This document shows positions 35,617 to 44,098 of a stretch of 64,000 nt of DNA, piece by piece. The translations under genes were made by a program, and so were the position numbers. The stretch lies in contig JBDSZL010000039.1 in NCBI GenBank assembly GCA_039925145.1, positions 1-64,000 of the forward strand. Direction: 5' to 3'. Source of the stretch: JBDSZL01 sp039925145 (GTDB taxonomy: Bacteria; Acidobacteriota; Vicinamibacteria; Vicinamibacterales; SCN-69-37). The notes below the pieces were generated by a model. It saw nothing but the letters and a program-made list of their open reading frames with translations. It searched no databases and had not been told where the DNA came from. Positions within the stretch are counted from its first letter, which is position 1, and every line of letters starts with the position of its first letter.

Positions 35617-37256
35617 TCGACGAAGGTCACTTTGTTGATTTCGCGCAGTGTGGTGATCCCCTCGAGCACGCGGCCCACCGCACACTCGCGCAGAAAGGTC
35701 ATCCCCTCGTCACGTGCGGCTTTCTTGATTTCGGACGTGGGCCGCCGGTCGAGAATCATGTCACGGATACGATCGGTCAAATCCATCAGCTCGCAGATGG
35801 CGGTGCGGCCCTTGAACCCCGTGCCGCCGCATTCGATGCAGCCCGCGCCCTCGTAGAACTGGTGCGTGCGCAGCAGCTGCGGGTCCATCGCCGACTCGGC
35901 CATCATCTCGAGCGTGATCGTGGCCGGCTGCTTGCAGTGCTCGCAGATGCGGCGCACCAGCCGCTGGGCCAGCACGCAATTGAGTGCCGACACGAACTGA
36001 TACGGCTCGACGCCCATGTTCAGGAAGCGGCCCAGCACGTCGATGACGTTGTTGGCGTGCACGGTCGTGAAGACCAGGTGACCGGTGAGCGCCGACTGAA
36101 TCGCAATCTGCGCCGTTTCAGGGTCGCGAATCTCGCCCACCATGATCTTGTCGGGGTCGTGCCGGAGGATGGACCGCAGCCCGCGCGCGAACGTGAGCCC
36201 CTTCTTCTCGTTGATCGGGATCTGCGTGATGCCCTTGAGCTGGTACTCGACCGGATCCTCGATGGTGATGATCTTGTCCTCGATCGATCGGATCTCCGAG
36301 AGCGCGGCGTAGAGCGTGGTCGTCTTGCCGCTGCCGGTGGGCCCGGTGACGAGCACCATCCCGTACGGCTCTCGGATGTACTTGCGGAACCGCCGCATCT
36401 CTTCTTCTGGCCAGCCCAGGATGTCGAGCTTGAGCTCGGTGAACTGCTCGCTGATCGATTCCTTGTCCAGGATGCGGATGACGGCGTCTTCGCCGTGGAC
36501 GCTCGGCATGATGGACACGCGAAAGTCGATGGTCTTGCCACGCACGCGCAGCTTGAAGCGGCCGTCCTGGGGCACGCGCTTTTCGGCGATGTCCAGCTCG
36601 GCCATGACCTTGATGCGCGAGATGATCGTGCTGTGGTGCCGCTTGTCGATCGACTTCATCAGCGGTTGCAGCACGCCGTCAATCCGGCACTTCACTGCTA
36701 CCGCATCGTCTTGCGTCTCGATGTGGATGTCGGACGCACGCCGCTGGAGCGCCGTGAACACCATCGTGTCGACAAGGCGAATCAACGGGCTCGAATCTGA
36801 TGTCAGCTTGTCGACGGTCAGGTTCTCGTCGCCGCTCTCGTCCTCGCGCAGGATCTGAATCTGAAAGCCTTCGGTCGCTTCCTCGAGCACCCGCTGCGAG
36901 CTCTCACTCTTCTTCAGAATCGATTGAATCGCTGACGCGGCGCCGACGCACACACGAATCGGTGTGCCGAGCTGGACCCCGACTTCGTCGATGGTCTGCA
37001 GGTCCCGGGGATCGGACACCACGATCAGCAACGTCTGGCCATCACGGCGATAGGGCACGAAGCCGTAGCGCAGCATGAGGTCGGCTGGCAGGCTCCGGAA
37101 CAGCGCGTGGTCGATGTGGAACTGATCGAGGTCGACGAACTCGAGCTCGTAGCGCCGCGCGAGTCGTCTCGCCTCGGTCTCTTCGGCGAGGCGGTCGACC
37201 GGCCCGCCCTGGGGCTCGACGTACAAGGTCTCGGGAGTCACGGAAGGATCGGCCAT
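35613..37256 (-). CDS. gspE: GspE/PilB-type secretion ATPase
   Basis: 547 residues. N-terminal GspE_N domain (about 30-140), a linker, then the ATPase core: Walker A GPTGSGKTTTLY (around 304-315), the Asp box ITIEDPVEYQLKG, Walker B MVGEIRDPETAQIA and the His box HLVFTTVHANN. A tetracysteine zinc motif CEHC...CIEC near 440-480 is typical of GspE/PilB. It powers pseudopilus assembly. It lies four bases downstream of gspF. No PilT-like retraction ATPase is in the window, consistent with secretion rather than twitching. Confidence 0.95.
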   Translation of the reverse strand: MADPSVTPETLYVEPQGGPVDRLAEETEARRLARRYELEFVDLDQFHIDHALFRSLPADLMLRYGFVPYRRDGQTLLIVVSDPRDLQTIDEVGVQLGTPIRVCVGAASAIQSILKKSESSQRVLEEATEGFQIQILREDESGDENLTVDKLTSDSSPLIRLVDTMVFTALQRRASDIHIETQDDAVAVKCRIDGVLQPLMKSIDKRHHSTIISRIKVMAELDIAEKRVPQDGRFKLRVRGKTIDFRVSIMPSVHGEDAVIRILDKESISEQFTELKLDILGWPEEEMRRFRKYIREPYGMVLVTGPTGSGKTTTLYAALSEIRSIEDKIITIEDPVEYQLKGITQIPINEKKGLTFARGLRSILRHDPDKIMVGEIRDPETAQIAIQSALTGHLVFTTVHANNVIDVLGRFLNMGVEPYQFVSALNCVLAQRLVRRICEHCKQPATITLEMMAESAMDPQLLRTHQFYEGAGCIECGGTGFKGRTAICELMDLTDRIRDMILDRRPTSEIKKAARDEGMTFLRECAVGRVLEGITTLREINKVTFVE

Positions 37257-37260
37257 AAGG

Positions 37261-38472
37261 TTAGGTCAGCGTCGACAGACGGAACAACGGCATGTAGAGC
37301 GAGAGCAGCAGACCGGCGATGACGATGCCCATGACGACCAGCAGGAGCGGCTGGATGACATTGGAAAACCGCGTCAAGCTCGTCTGGTTTTCCTCGTCAT
37401 AGAAATCGGCCACGCTGTTGAGCATCTCGGCCAGCGCGCCGGTCGACTCGCCCACTTCCACCATTTCGACGGCTACATCGGGAAACAGGTCGAGCTGGCT
37501 CAGGGCGCCAGCCAGGCTGCTGCCCTCGCGCACCTGGCGCGCCACAACCGTCAGGTCCTCGGCAATGGACTGATTGCCCGTCGCCCGGCTCGCGGTATCG
37601 AGCGCATTGACAAGCGGAATGCCGCCCGAGAGCAGCGTCGCCATCGTCCGGGTGATCTGCGCGGTTGCAAATCGCCGGGCGAGCGGCCCGAAATACGGCA
37701 GGCGGAGAATGGCTGCGTGGAGCGCGCGCCGTTGCGCGGGACGTCGCAGCGACAGCACGCCGGCGACTGCCAGCGCGGCGAACGCCGCAACGAGCAGCGC
37801 GCCGCGCCCGGCGAAGCTCGTGGAAATGGCCACGAGCATGCGCGTGGACCAGGGCAGCTCGGCGCCGTGGCCGAACTGGCTGTAGAACGCGGCGAACTCG
37901 GGCACGACCTTAAAGACGATGAGGATGACAACGAGGGCTGAGAGAATGACGAGAATGACCGGGTAGATGAGGGCCGAGACCACCTGAGAGCGCGCCGCTG
38001 TCAGCACTCGCATGTGCTGCACGTAGCGGCGAATGACCTGCTCGAGGCTGCCGCTCTTTTCGCCCGCCATCAGCGACGCCGTGTACACCCCCGGAAACAC
38101 GCCTTCGGCTTCGAACGCGTCCGACAGCGCCGTGCCGGAACGGACCTGCTCATGCACGTTGTCGAGCGCGCTCCTGAGTGTGGGATTGGGAACACGCTTC
38201 CGCAGGATGTCGAGCGACTGCACCAGCGGCAAACCGGCTTTGAGCAGCGTCGCGAGCTCTTGGTTGAAGATGAGGAACTCGGGCACCTTGATGCGCCGCC
38301 GGCGCGGAAGGGCCAGCCGGACCGTGCCGACGCGAAGCCCCCCACCGTGAACCGACAGCAGAAACAGTCCCTGCTGATCGAGTTCGTGCCGGAGCCGGTC
38401 TTCGCTTTCCGCAATGATGGTGCGCTCGGTCACCTGACCGGTGGCCGTCGCAACTCTGCAGCGAAATTCCAC
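37261..38472 (-). CDS. gspF: GspF/PilC-type inner-membrane platform protein
   Basis: 403 residues from GTG 38472 (GGAGG about 12 bases upstream). Two homologous T2SSF domains, about 70-190 and 275-395, each ending in membrane helices (e.g. VVSALIYPVILVILSALVVILIVF and QPLLLVVMGIVIAGLLLSLYMP). It is the rotor-like platform that GspE turns. The genes of the operon are separated by very short distances after this point. The 116 bases before it (38473-38588) hold no obvious gene. Confidence 0.93.
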   Translation of the reverse strand: MEFRCRVATATGQVTERTIIAESEDRLRHELDQQGLFLLSVHGGGLRVGTVRLALPRRRRIKVPEFLIFNQELATLLKAGLPLVQSLDILRKRVPNPTLRSALDNVHEQVRSGTALSDAFEAEGVFPGVYTASLMAGEKSGSLEQVIRRYVQHMRVLTAARSQVVSALIYPVILVILSALVVILIVFKVVPEFAAFYSQFGHGAELPWSTRMLVAISTSFAGRGALLVAAFAALAVAGVLSLRRPAQRRALHAAILRLPYFGPLARRFATAQITRTMATLLSGGIPLVNALDTASRATGNQSIAEDLTVVARQVREGSSLAGALSQLDLFPDVAVEMVEVGESTGALAEMLNSVADFYDEENQTSLTRFSNVIQPLLLVVMGIVIAGLLLSLYMPLFRLSTLT

Positions 38473-38588
38473 GAGTGTGGGCGCCTCCTCTGGCCTGCCC
38501 CAGGCGCGGGCAGACGTTCACGATACCAAGTCTGGGCTCTTTAGACCGTTGGTCGCGCGAAATGGCTGCCCCGGGTGTCTTTGGAGAA

Positions 38589-39248
38589 TTAGCGCAGCTC
38601 AGTGATGATGCGGCTGACGTACAGGCGCGTCTCCTGGTAGGGCGGAATGCCACCATAGCGGGTGACCGCCGTCGGGCCCGCGTTGTAAGCCGCCAGTGCG
38701 CGCCTGAGGTCAAAGCGCTCCAGTAACGCACGCATGTGACGCATGCCGGCTTCCAGGTTCTGTTCGGGATCGAACGGGTCGGCCAGCGCGTAGCGTCGCA
38801 CGACGTCGGGCATGATCTGCATCAGCCCCATCGCGCCTTTCGGCGACACGGCGAGTGGCTGGTAGTTGGATTCGGCGTGGACCAGCGCGTGCGCGAGTCG
38901 GGGGTTCAGTCCGACGCGGGCGGCAACTTGATCGATGAGCAGGCGGACGGCCTCGGTGCTGAGCCGCGAACGCGACGCGGTCGGGGAGCCAGCGAGCGCC
39001 CGGGCCGCGATGACCCGTGCGAACGGCAGTTCATCCGGCAGCAGTTCGGCGACCTCGTCGCGGGCAAGCGTGATTTGACCGCCTCCGCGCAAGATGAGAA
39101 CCGCCGTTTGCCCGGAAAACTGGCAGGTCTCCACACGCATGGTCCTGCCATTGGTAAGCCGCACGACGTCAGCCTGTGCGGCGCGCGGAAAGAGCATCGC
39201 GGCCCCTCCGAGGGCCACAGCCGCGACGAACCTGAGCCTGCTGTTCAC
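38589..39248 (-). CDS. Periplasmic lytic transglycosylase (Slt domain)
   Basis: 219 residues from GTG 39248, which starts a signal peptide (LRFVAAVALGGAAMLFPRAAQA). A small beta domain (VVRLTNGRTMRVETCQFSG, about 25-75) precedes the goose-type lysozyme domain (about 95-215): catalytic Glu in HALVHAESNYQ, the GAMGLMQIMP motif and ALAAYNAGPTAV. It cleaves MurNAc-GlcNAc bonds with anhydro ring formation. Encoded directly ahead of gspF and the secretion genes, it probably opens the peptidoglycan for the secretion machine (inference). Confidence 0.88.
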   Translation of the reverse strand: MNSRLRFVAAVALGGAAMLFPRAAQADVVRLTNGRTMRVETCQFSGQTAVLILRGGGQITLARDEVAELLPDELPFARVIAARALAGSPTASRSRLSTEAVRLLIDQVAARVGLNPRLAHALVHAESNYQPLAVSPKGAMGLMQIMPDVVRRYALADPFDPEQNLEAGMRHMRALLERFDLRRALAAYNAGPTAVTRYGGIPPYQETRLYVSRIITELR

Positions 39249-39255
39249 ACCCGGG

Positions 39256-40149
39256 TTATCGGCTGTCCACGAACGCGTGATAGACCCTGATGCCGAGTTC
39301 GCGTGTATCCCCAGCCCCACCGGGCAATAGCCCAGGAACAAAAGTGTGATCGATGTCCAGGTGCACGTCGGTCGTATCCGCCGTGCCAAGCTGCGACATG
39401 GGGAGCACGATTTTCCGGACTCGCACGTCAAGCGAATCGGCCGCGAACGTCTCGACCACCCGGTCGTTGAGACACACCGTGACCTGCTGCGGGTGCCCCG
39501 GGAACAAATCGGGACGAGCGTCATACTGCAAGAACAGCACGCTGTCTGCGCGCGGATTTTTCATCGAGAGCACCGCGGACTTCATGGTCCACTTCCACGA
39601 TCTGGCGGCATCTGCCGTCGGGAACTCTTCGGGGTGCCACCCGGTCTTGTAGGTGAGAAGGACATTTTCTGCCGACGGCAGGAACTGCAGCGTCGCCACG
39701 CGATATTCCCGGCCGGCTCCCGCACGGCTGGTGGGTTCGGGCGTCTCGAGCGGCAGCCGGTCGTCCTTGTATAGGCCCACTTCGACGGTCACCTCGCCCG
39801 GCATCGCCACGACCGGGACGAAGTTGAAACGGCTGTACTCGATGACCTGGCCCGGCTTCCACGATGAGGTGGGCACCGGCGGGTCGTGGTCGTCGTTCCA
39901 CAGGCTCTGGCGCTCGGCATTCAGCACGTGGACGAACACGCGGTAATCACCCGCGATCGAGGTCTTTGGACCCACCTCGAATCGATACGTCAGCTCGAGG
40001 GGACCGCCGATGCCGACCCGCGTGCGACTGGGCGTGACCGTGAGCTTGGCGACGGGCACCGCCGTGTCGCCGCGGGAGCAGCCAGCCAGGCTTGCCGCGC
40101 CCACGCTGATGGCCGCGATGAGGATGGAAATAGAATGAAGACGGGGCAC
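39256..40149 (-). CDS. Lipoprotein of unknown function heading the secretion operon
   Basis: 297 residues from GTG 40149. Signal ends SLAGC (lipobox), so it is lipid-anchored. Two beta-rich regions: an Ig-like N-terminal half (KLTVTPSRTRVGIGGPLELTYRF, FVHVLNAERQSLWNDDHDPP) and a C-terminal half that resembles carbohydrate-binding jelly rolls (VTVCLNDRVVETFAADSLDVR...LDIDHTFVPG). I do not recognise the family. The upstream ATG (40167) lies inside the predicted promoter; with that promoter the mRNA would begin at or beside the GTG, a leaderless start. It is the first gene of the secretion operon, but a link to secretion is only by position. Confidence 0.65.
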   Translation of the reverse strand: MPRLHSISILIAAISVGAASLAGCSRGDTAVPVAKLTVTPSRTRVGIGGPLELTYRFEVGPKTSIAGDYRVFVHVLNAERQSLWNDDHDPPVPTSSWKPGQVIEYSRFNFVPVVAMPGEVTVEVGLYKDDRLPLETPEPTSRAGAGREYRVATLQFLPSAENVLLTYKTGWHPEEFPTADAARSWKWTMKSAVLSMKNPRADSVLFLQYDARPDLFPGHPQQVTVCLNDRVVETFAADSLDVRVRKIVLPMSQLGTADTTDVHLDIDHTFVPGLLPGGAGDTRELGIRVYHAFVDSR

Positions 40150-40154
40150 GCGAC

Positions 40155-40184
40155 ATCCTAACGGCATTGCCGCATGCTGTTCAA
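40155..40184 (-). promoter_or_regulatory. Predicted promoter of the secretion operon
   Basis: Minus strand TTGAAC (40184-40179), 18-bp spacer, TAGGAT (40160-40155). The -10 ends five bases before the GTG of the lipoprotein gene. Divergent promoter elements for the microcompartment genes in the same space are weak (TATGCT at 40185-40190). Confidence 0.4.
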
Positions 40185-40220
40185 TATGCTAGGCTTGCGG
40201 CGTTTTCACAGATTGCTCTT

Positions 40221-40517
40221 ATGACAGAAGACGCCCTCGGCATGATTGAAACGCGTGGGCTGATCGGCGCCATCGAGGCCGCCGACGCCATGGTCAAGAC
40301 CGCCAACGTCATCCTCATCGGGAAGGAATACGTCGGCGCCGGCTACGTCACGGTGCTGGCGCGGGGTGATGTCGGCGCCATCAAAGCGGCCACCGACGCC
40401 GGGGCGGCTGCCGCGCGTCGGGTGGGCGAGCTGGTGTCCGTGCACGTGATCCCCCGCCCGCACGCCGAGGTCGACCGCGCGCTTCCCCATCCGCCCGTAC
40501 CAACCGTTCGGAGCTGA
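40221..40517 (+). CDS. Bacterial microcompartment shell protein, PduA-like hexamer (BMC-H)
   Basis: 98 residues from ATG 40221. The whole protein is one BMC domain: EALGMIE-like start (DALGMIETRGLIGAIEAAD), DAMVKTANV, GDVGAIKAATDAGAAAARRVGE and SVHVIPRPHAEVD are nearly word for word PduA/EutM. Six copies form a flat shell tile. The pore loop reads EYVGAG where PduA reads EKIGSG, so residue 40 is Ala in place of Ser. No BMC-P (EutN/CcmL) pentamer or BMC-T trimer is adjacent. The next gene starts 15 bases later and encodes a microcompartment-type dehydrogenase. Confidence 0.95.
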   Translation: MTEDALGMIETRGLIGAIEAADAMVKTANVILIGKEYVGAGYVTVLARGDVGAIKAATDAGAAAARRVGELVSVHVIPRPHAEVDRALPHPPVPTVRS

Positions 40518-40532
40518 CGTTTCTCGCACGCG

Positions 40533-42311
40533 ATGACGGCGCCCGCGACTGCTCTCACCGATCGCGACCTGGCGTCTGTCCAGGAAGCCAGGCGCCTGGC
40601 CGAGCGCGCGAAGCAGGCCGCGCCGATCCTCGCGGAGTTCTCCCAGTTACAAATCGACGCGATCGTCGACGCCATGGCCGCCGCCGCGCAGCCCTGCGCC
40701 GAAGTGTTCGCGCGGATGGCCGTCGAAGAAACCGGCTTCGGCCTCGTCGCAGACAAGACGCAGAAGAACCTGTTCGCCGCAGAGCGGGTGTACGAATTCA
40801 TCCGGCCCATGAAGACCGTGGGCGTGATTGCGCGGCATCCGGACCGGAAGGTCACCGACATCGCCGAGCCCTTCGGGGTTGTGGCGGCCATCGTGCCCTC
40901 GACCAATCCGACCTCCACGGCTATCTACAAGATTCTGATCGCACTCAAGGCCCGCTGCCCCATTGTGCTGAGTCCTCATCCCTCGGCGGCCCGCTGCATC
41001 ATCCGCGTCGCCGAGGTGATGCGCGAAGCGGCTGTGCGAGCCGGAGCGCCGGCCGACGCGATTGGCTGGTTGACCGTGGTCTCGCTCGAGGGGACCCAGG
41101 AACTGATGCGGCACAGAGATGTGGCGGTCATTCTTGCGACAGGCGGACTCGGCCTTGTGCGCGCGGCCTACAGCGCCGGTAAACCTGCCTACGGGGTCGG
41201 TCCTGGTAACGCGCCCTGTTACATCGAGCGGACGGCCGACGTCACAAAAGCCGTCTCGGACATCCTCACCGGCAAGAGCTTCGACAACGGCGTCCTCTGC
41301 TCGTCACCCAACGCGGTTGTCGCCGACGTCCCGGTCGCTGGCGAGGTGCGCCGCGAGTTCGCCCGCCAAGGCGGTCACTTTCTGACCGCTGCGGAGGGCG
41401 ATCGGCTCGCTACCGCGCTCGTGACCCCGCAACGGCTGCCCAACCCGGCCTTCGTGGGCAAGACGGCCCTCCAGATTGCGGCGCAGGTCGGCATTCAGGT
41501 CCCCGCCGGCACGCGCGCGCTGATTGTCGAGTTGGCGGGCGTCGGCCGGGCCTATCCCCTGTCGATCGAAAAACTGTGTCCGGTGCTGGCCTACTACGAG
41601 GTCGCCGACTGGCGTGAAGGCTGCGAACGGTGCCGCCAGATTCTGCGCTATGGCGGTATGGGGCACACCATGTCCATCCACTCGAGAGACGACGGCATCA
41701 TTCTCGAGTTCGGACTCAAGAAACCCGCCTTTCGCATCGTCGTCAACACTCCCACCACGCATGGATCGATTGGCCTGTCGACCGGTCTCGATCCGGCCAT
41801 GACGCTCGGTTGTGGCGGGTACGGCGGCAACATCACGTCGGACAACATCACGCCGATGCACTTGCTGAACATCAAGCGGCTCGCCTACGAGCTGCGACCC
41901 GTGCAGGCGACGATGAAGGCAGCGCCGGCGGCCATCCCGCCCCCGCCAGTGCCGCCCGCATCGGTGGAGGTCCCGCTCCCGCGAACGGTCCAGCAGCCGC
42001 AGACCCACGAGGTCGGCGCCGCCGCCGTCCAGCAGCAGGTCGCGTCGTTCCTGGCTGGCCGGGCGGCCAGCCAGGTCGACACCGCCGGAACGCCGCCAGC
42101 CGCCTCCGTCTCGGCGACGCCGACTGGCGCCACGCCCCCGCCGGTCGACAAGGTGGCCCCGGTGCCGTTCGTTTGCGAAGACGATGTCCGTCAGGCCATC
42201 CGGCAGGGTGTGAAGATCACGATTGCCGAGCGGACCATCGTGACACCCGCGGCGCGAGATCTGGCCGAAGCGCATCGTATCTTCATCTACGCCGGCTGGC
42301 CAAAAACGTAA
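40533..42311 (+). CDS. CoA-acylating aldehyde dehydrogenase (PduP/EutE-like) with C-terminal cap
   Basis: 592 residues. Residues 1-455 are an acylating aldehyde dehydrogenase: VPSTNPTSTAIYK, GGLGLVRAAYSAGKPAYGVGPGN, and the catalytic Cys256 in SFDNGVLCSSPNAVV. It would oxidise an aldehyde to acyl-CoA with NAD. A Pro/Ala-rich linker (about 460-540) leads to a 47-residue end (546-592) starting FVCEDDVRQAIRQG and including TIVTPAARDLAE, which resembles the N-terminal helix of EutQ and related microcompartment tags. Such an end is the usual place of an encapsulation peptide. It follows the shell gene; no diol dehydratase, aldolase, PduL or alcohol dehydrogenase accompanies it. Confidence 0.92.
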   Translation: MTAPATALTDRDLASVQEARRLAERAKQAAPILAEFSQLQIDAIVDAMAAAAQPCAEVFARMAVEETGFGLVADKTQKNLFAAERVYEFIRPMKTVGVIARHPDRKVTDIAEPFGVVAAIVPSTNPTSTAIYKILIALKARCPIVLSPHPSAARCIIRVAEVMREAAVRAGAPADAIGWLTVVSLEGTQELMRHRDVAVILATGGLGLVRAAYSAGKPAYGVGPGNAPCYIERTADVTKAVSDILTGKSFDNGVLCSSPNAVVADVPVAGEVRREFARQGGHFLTAAEGDRLATALVTPQRLPNPAFVGKTALQIAAQVGIQVPAGTRALIVELAGVGRAYPLSIEKLCPVLAYYEVADWREGCERCRQILRYGGMGHTMSIHSRDDGIILEFGLKKPAFRIVVNTPTTHGSIGLSTGLDPAMTLGCGGYGGNITSDNITPMHLLNIKRLAYELRPVQATMKAAPAAIPPPPVPPASVEVPLPRTVQQPQTHEVGAAAVQQQVASFLAGRAASQVDTAGTPPAASVSATPTGATPPPVDKVAPVPFVCEDDVRQAIRQGVKITIAERTIVTPAARDLAEAHRIFIYAGWPKT

Positions 42312-42320
42312 GCCCCTTCG

Positions 42321-42352
42321 CCGCTAAGTCCATAGACGCAGACACTTAGCGG
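42321..42352 (+). terminator. Hairpin after the aldehyde dehydrogenase gene
   Basis: A perfect 9-bp inverted repeat (42321-42329 with 42344-42352), loop of 14, ten bases past the stop. There is no T run, so it may stabilise the mRNA 3' end or work weakly as a terminator. Confidence 0.45.
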
Positions 42353-42381
42353 TTGACCGCTGCGCGGGTCGGTGCTACGGT
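42353..42381 (+). promoter_or_regulatory. Predicted promoter of the LysM transglycosylase gene
   Basis: TTGACC (42353-42358), 17-bp spacer, TACGGT (42376-42381); transcript start near 42388, about 30 bases before the ATG. It directly abuts the preceding hairpin. Confidence 0.4.
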
Positions 42382-42418
42382 GTGCCTGTGAGCACGCGGC
42401 CGTAGAGGGACCCTATTG

Positions 42419-44068
42419 ATGAAGCCGACCACCCGACTGCTCGTCGTCTGTGTTTCAGCATTCGCTGTCGGGTGCGGCGCTCATAAGCCGGCCGTCCCAG
42501 TCGTCAAGAACGTCCCTCCCCTCCCCGTCACCATCTTCTCTGGGCAAGCAGGCACCGAGGTGCCCGTACGCGTCGATCCGTCTGCGGCCGTGATTGCGCG
42601 GGCCGAAGAGCAGTTCGTCGCGGGCCGGAAAGAGCTCGAAGCCGGGCGCATGGTCGCCGCCCGGGAGCACTTCGACGCGGCCGTCGACACGCTCACGCGC
42701 CTTTCCGCCGGTGCGCGTGGCGATGCGACAGTAGCCGCCGCATTCGACCAGTTGCTCGACCGGATCAGCGCGCTCGAAGTATTGGCCTTGCGCGATGGTG
42801 ACGGGCTCATCGAGACCAGCAGCGAACCGGCCGCTCTGGACGAACTGCTGTCGGCGGCCGCCATGTTCGAGCGGCCCCAGCCCGCGCTGACGACAGCAGA
42901 AACCGTCCGGGCAGACCTCGAACGAACGCCTCACGACATCCCTATCCCCGTGAACGAAAAGGTGTTGTCGTTCGTGGAGCTGTTTCAGGGGCGGCTGCAC
43001 GATTTCATGGAGGCCGGCCTGTCGCGAGGTACCCGCTATCTCCCGATGATCCGGAAGGTCTTCCAGGAAGAAGGCGTTCCGCTCGATCTGGCCTACGTCC
43101 CGCTCGTCGAGAGCGCGTTCAAACCCAATGCCCTGTCGACCGCCAGTGCCCGCGGCATGTGGCAGTTCATGCTCGGAACCGCACAGGATCACGGGCTGCG
43201 GCAGAACTGGTTCGTGGATGAGCGCTCCGACCCCGAGAAGGCGACCCGGGCGGCCGCGCAGTACCTGAAGACCCTGCGAAACTTCTTCGATGGCGATTGG
43301 AGCATGGCCCTTGCCAGCTACAACGCGGGCCCGGGCCGGATCCAGCGTGCGGCCCAGAAGGCGCGCACCGGCGACTACTGGACGCTGACCGCCACGTCGG
43401 CCTATCTGCCGCGAGAGACGCGCGAGTACGTCCCGATGATCATGGCCGCGATGCTCATCGCGGAGAATCCGTCGCTCTACGGGTTCAACGTCCAGCCCGC
43501 CAACCCGCTCGCGTACGAACGGGTCACGGTGCCCGACGCCCTCGATCTCAAGATCCTGGCCGAATGGAGCGGAGTCACGGTTGAAGACCTGCGCGAGATG
43601 AACCCTGAACTGCGCCGCATGACGACGCCGGATCGCAGCCATGAGCTGAAGGTCCCGATCGGCACCGGTACGACCATCGAACAGCGCCTCACTTCAGCCC
43701 AGCCGCTGTTCGTCAAGTTCAACTTCCACACGGCCCGTAAGGGCGAGACCCTGGCGGCTATTGCGCGTCGTTACCGTGTCTCGGTCGCCGAGCTGCGCGA
43801 AGCCAACGACCTGGGTGCGCGGGCGTCGGTGCGGGCAAACCAGGAGCTCCGCATTCCGCAGCGCCCCGCTTCCGGCTTGCCGTCAGCCCCCACCCGTGTG
43901 GCCTCGGCGGCGCCAAGGCCCGCCGCGCCAGTGACCTACCGTGTGCAACGCGGTGACACGCTCTTCAGCATCGCCCGTCGCTTCGAGACTACGGTCGCCG
44001 TCATCAAGCAGCTCAACCGCCTGCGCTCCAACAGCATCAGCGTCGGCGATCGTCTGACGCTCCGCTGA
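42419..44068 (+). CDS. Lipoprotein lytic transglycosylase with two LysM domains (MltD-like)
   Basis: 549 residues from ATG 42419 (an adjacent TTG is the alternative; AGAGGGA lies upstream). Lipobox AVGC puts the mature Cys at 19. A helical region (about 50-150) precedes the Slt domain (about 205-340) with catalytic Glu231 in YVPLVESAFKPNAL, GMWQFMLGTAQDHG and ASYNAGPGRI. Two LysM repeats at the end (about 435-480 and 500-547: ARKGETLAAIARRY and VQRGDTLFSIARRF) bind peptidoglycan. It would act on the wall from the outer membrane. Its promoter is separate from the microcompartment genes. Confidence 0.93.
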   Translation: MKPTTRLLVVCVSAFAVGCGAHKPAVPVVKNVPPLPVTIFSGQAGTEVPVRVDPSAAVIARAEEQFVAGRKELEAGRMVAAREHFDAAVDTLTRLSAGARGDATVAAAFDQLLDRISALEVLALRDGDGLIETSSEPAALDELLSAAAMFERPQPALTTAETVRADLERTPHDIPIPVNEKVLSFVELFQGRLHDFMEAGLSRGTRYLPMIRKVFQEEGVPLDLAYVPLVESAFKPNALSTASARGMWQFMLGTAQDHGLRQNWFVDERSDPEKATRAAAQYLKTLRNFFDGDWSMALASYNAGPGRIQRAAQKARTGDYWTLTATSAYLPRETREYVPMIMAAMLIAENPSLYGFNVQPANPLAYERVTVPDALDLKILAEWSGVTVEDLREMNPELRRMTTPDRSHELKVPIGTGTTIEQRLTSAQPLFVKFNFHTARKGETLAAIARRYRVSVAELREANDLGARASVRANQELRIPQRPASGLPSAPTRVASAAPRPAAPVTYRVQRGDTLFSIARRFETTVAVIKQLNRLRSNSISVGDRLTLR

Positions 44069-44098
44069 CGCGGCGCGCCCCGCGCGGGTGTAATCCGG

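Noticed and set aside
42321..42352. Strong intrinsic terminator after the dehydrogenase
   Set aside because: The stem is perfect but no T run follows; kept only as a hairpin of moderate confidence.
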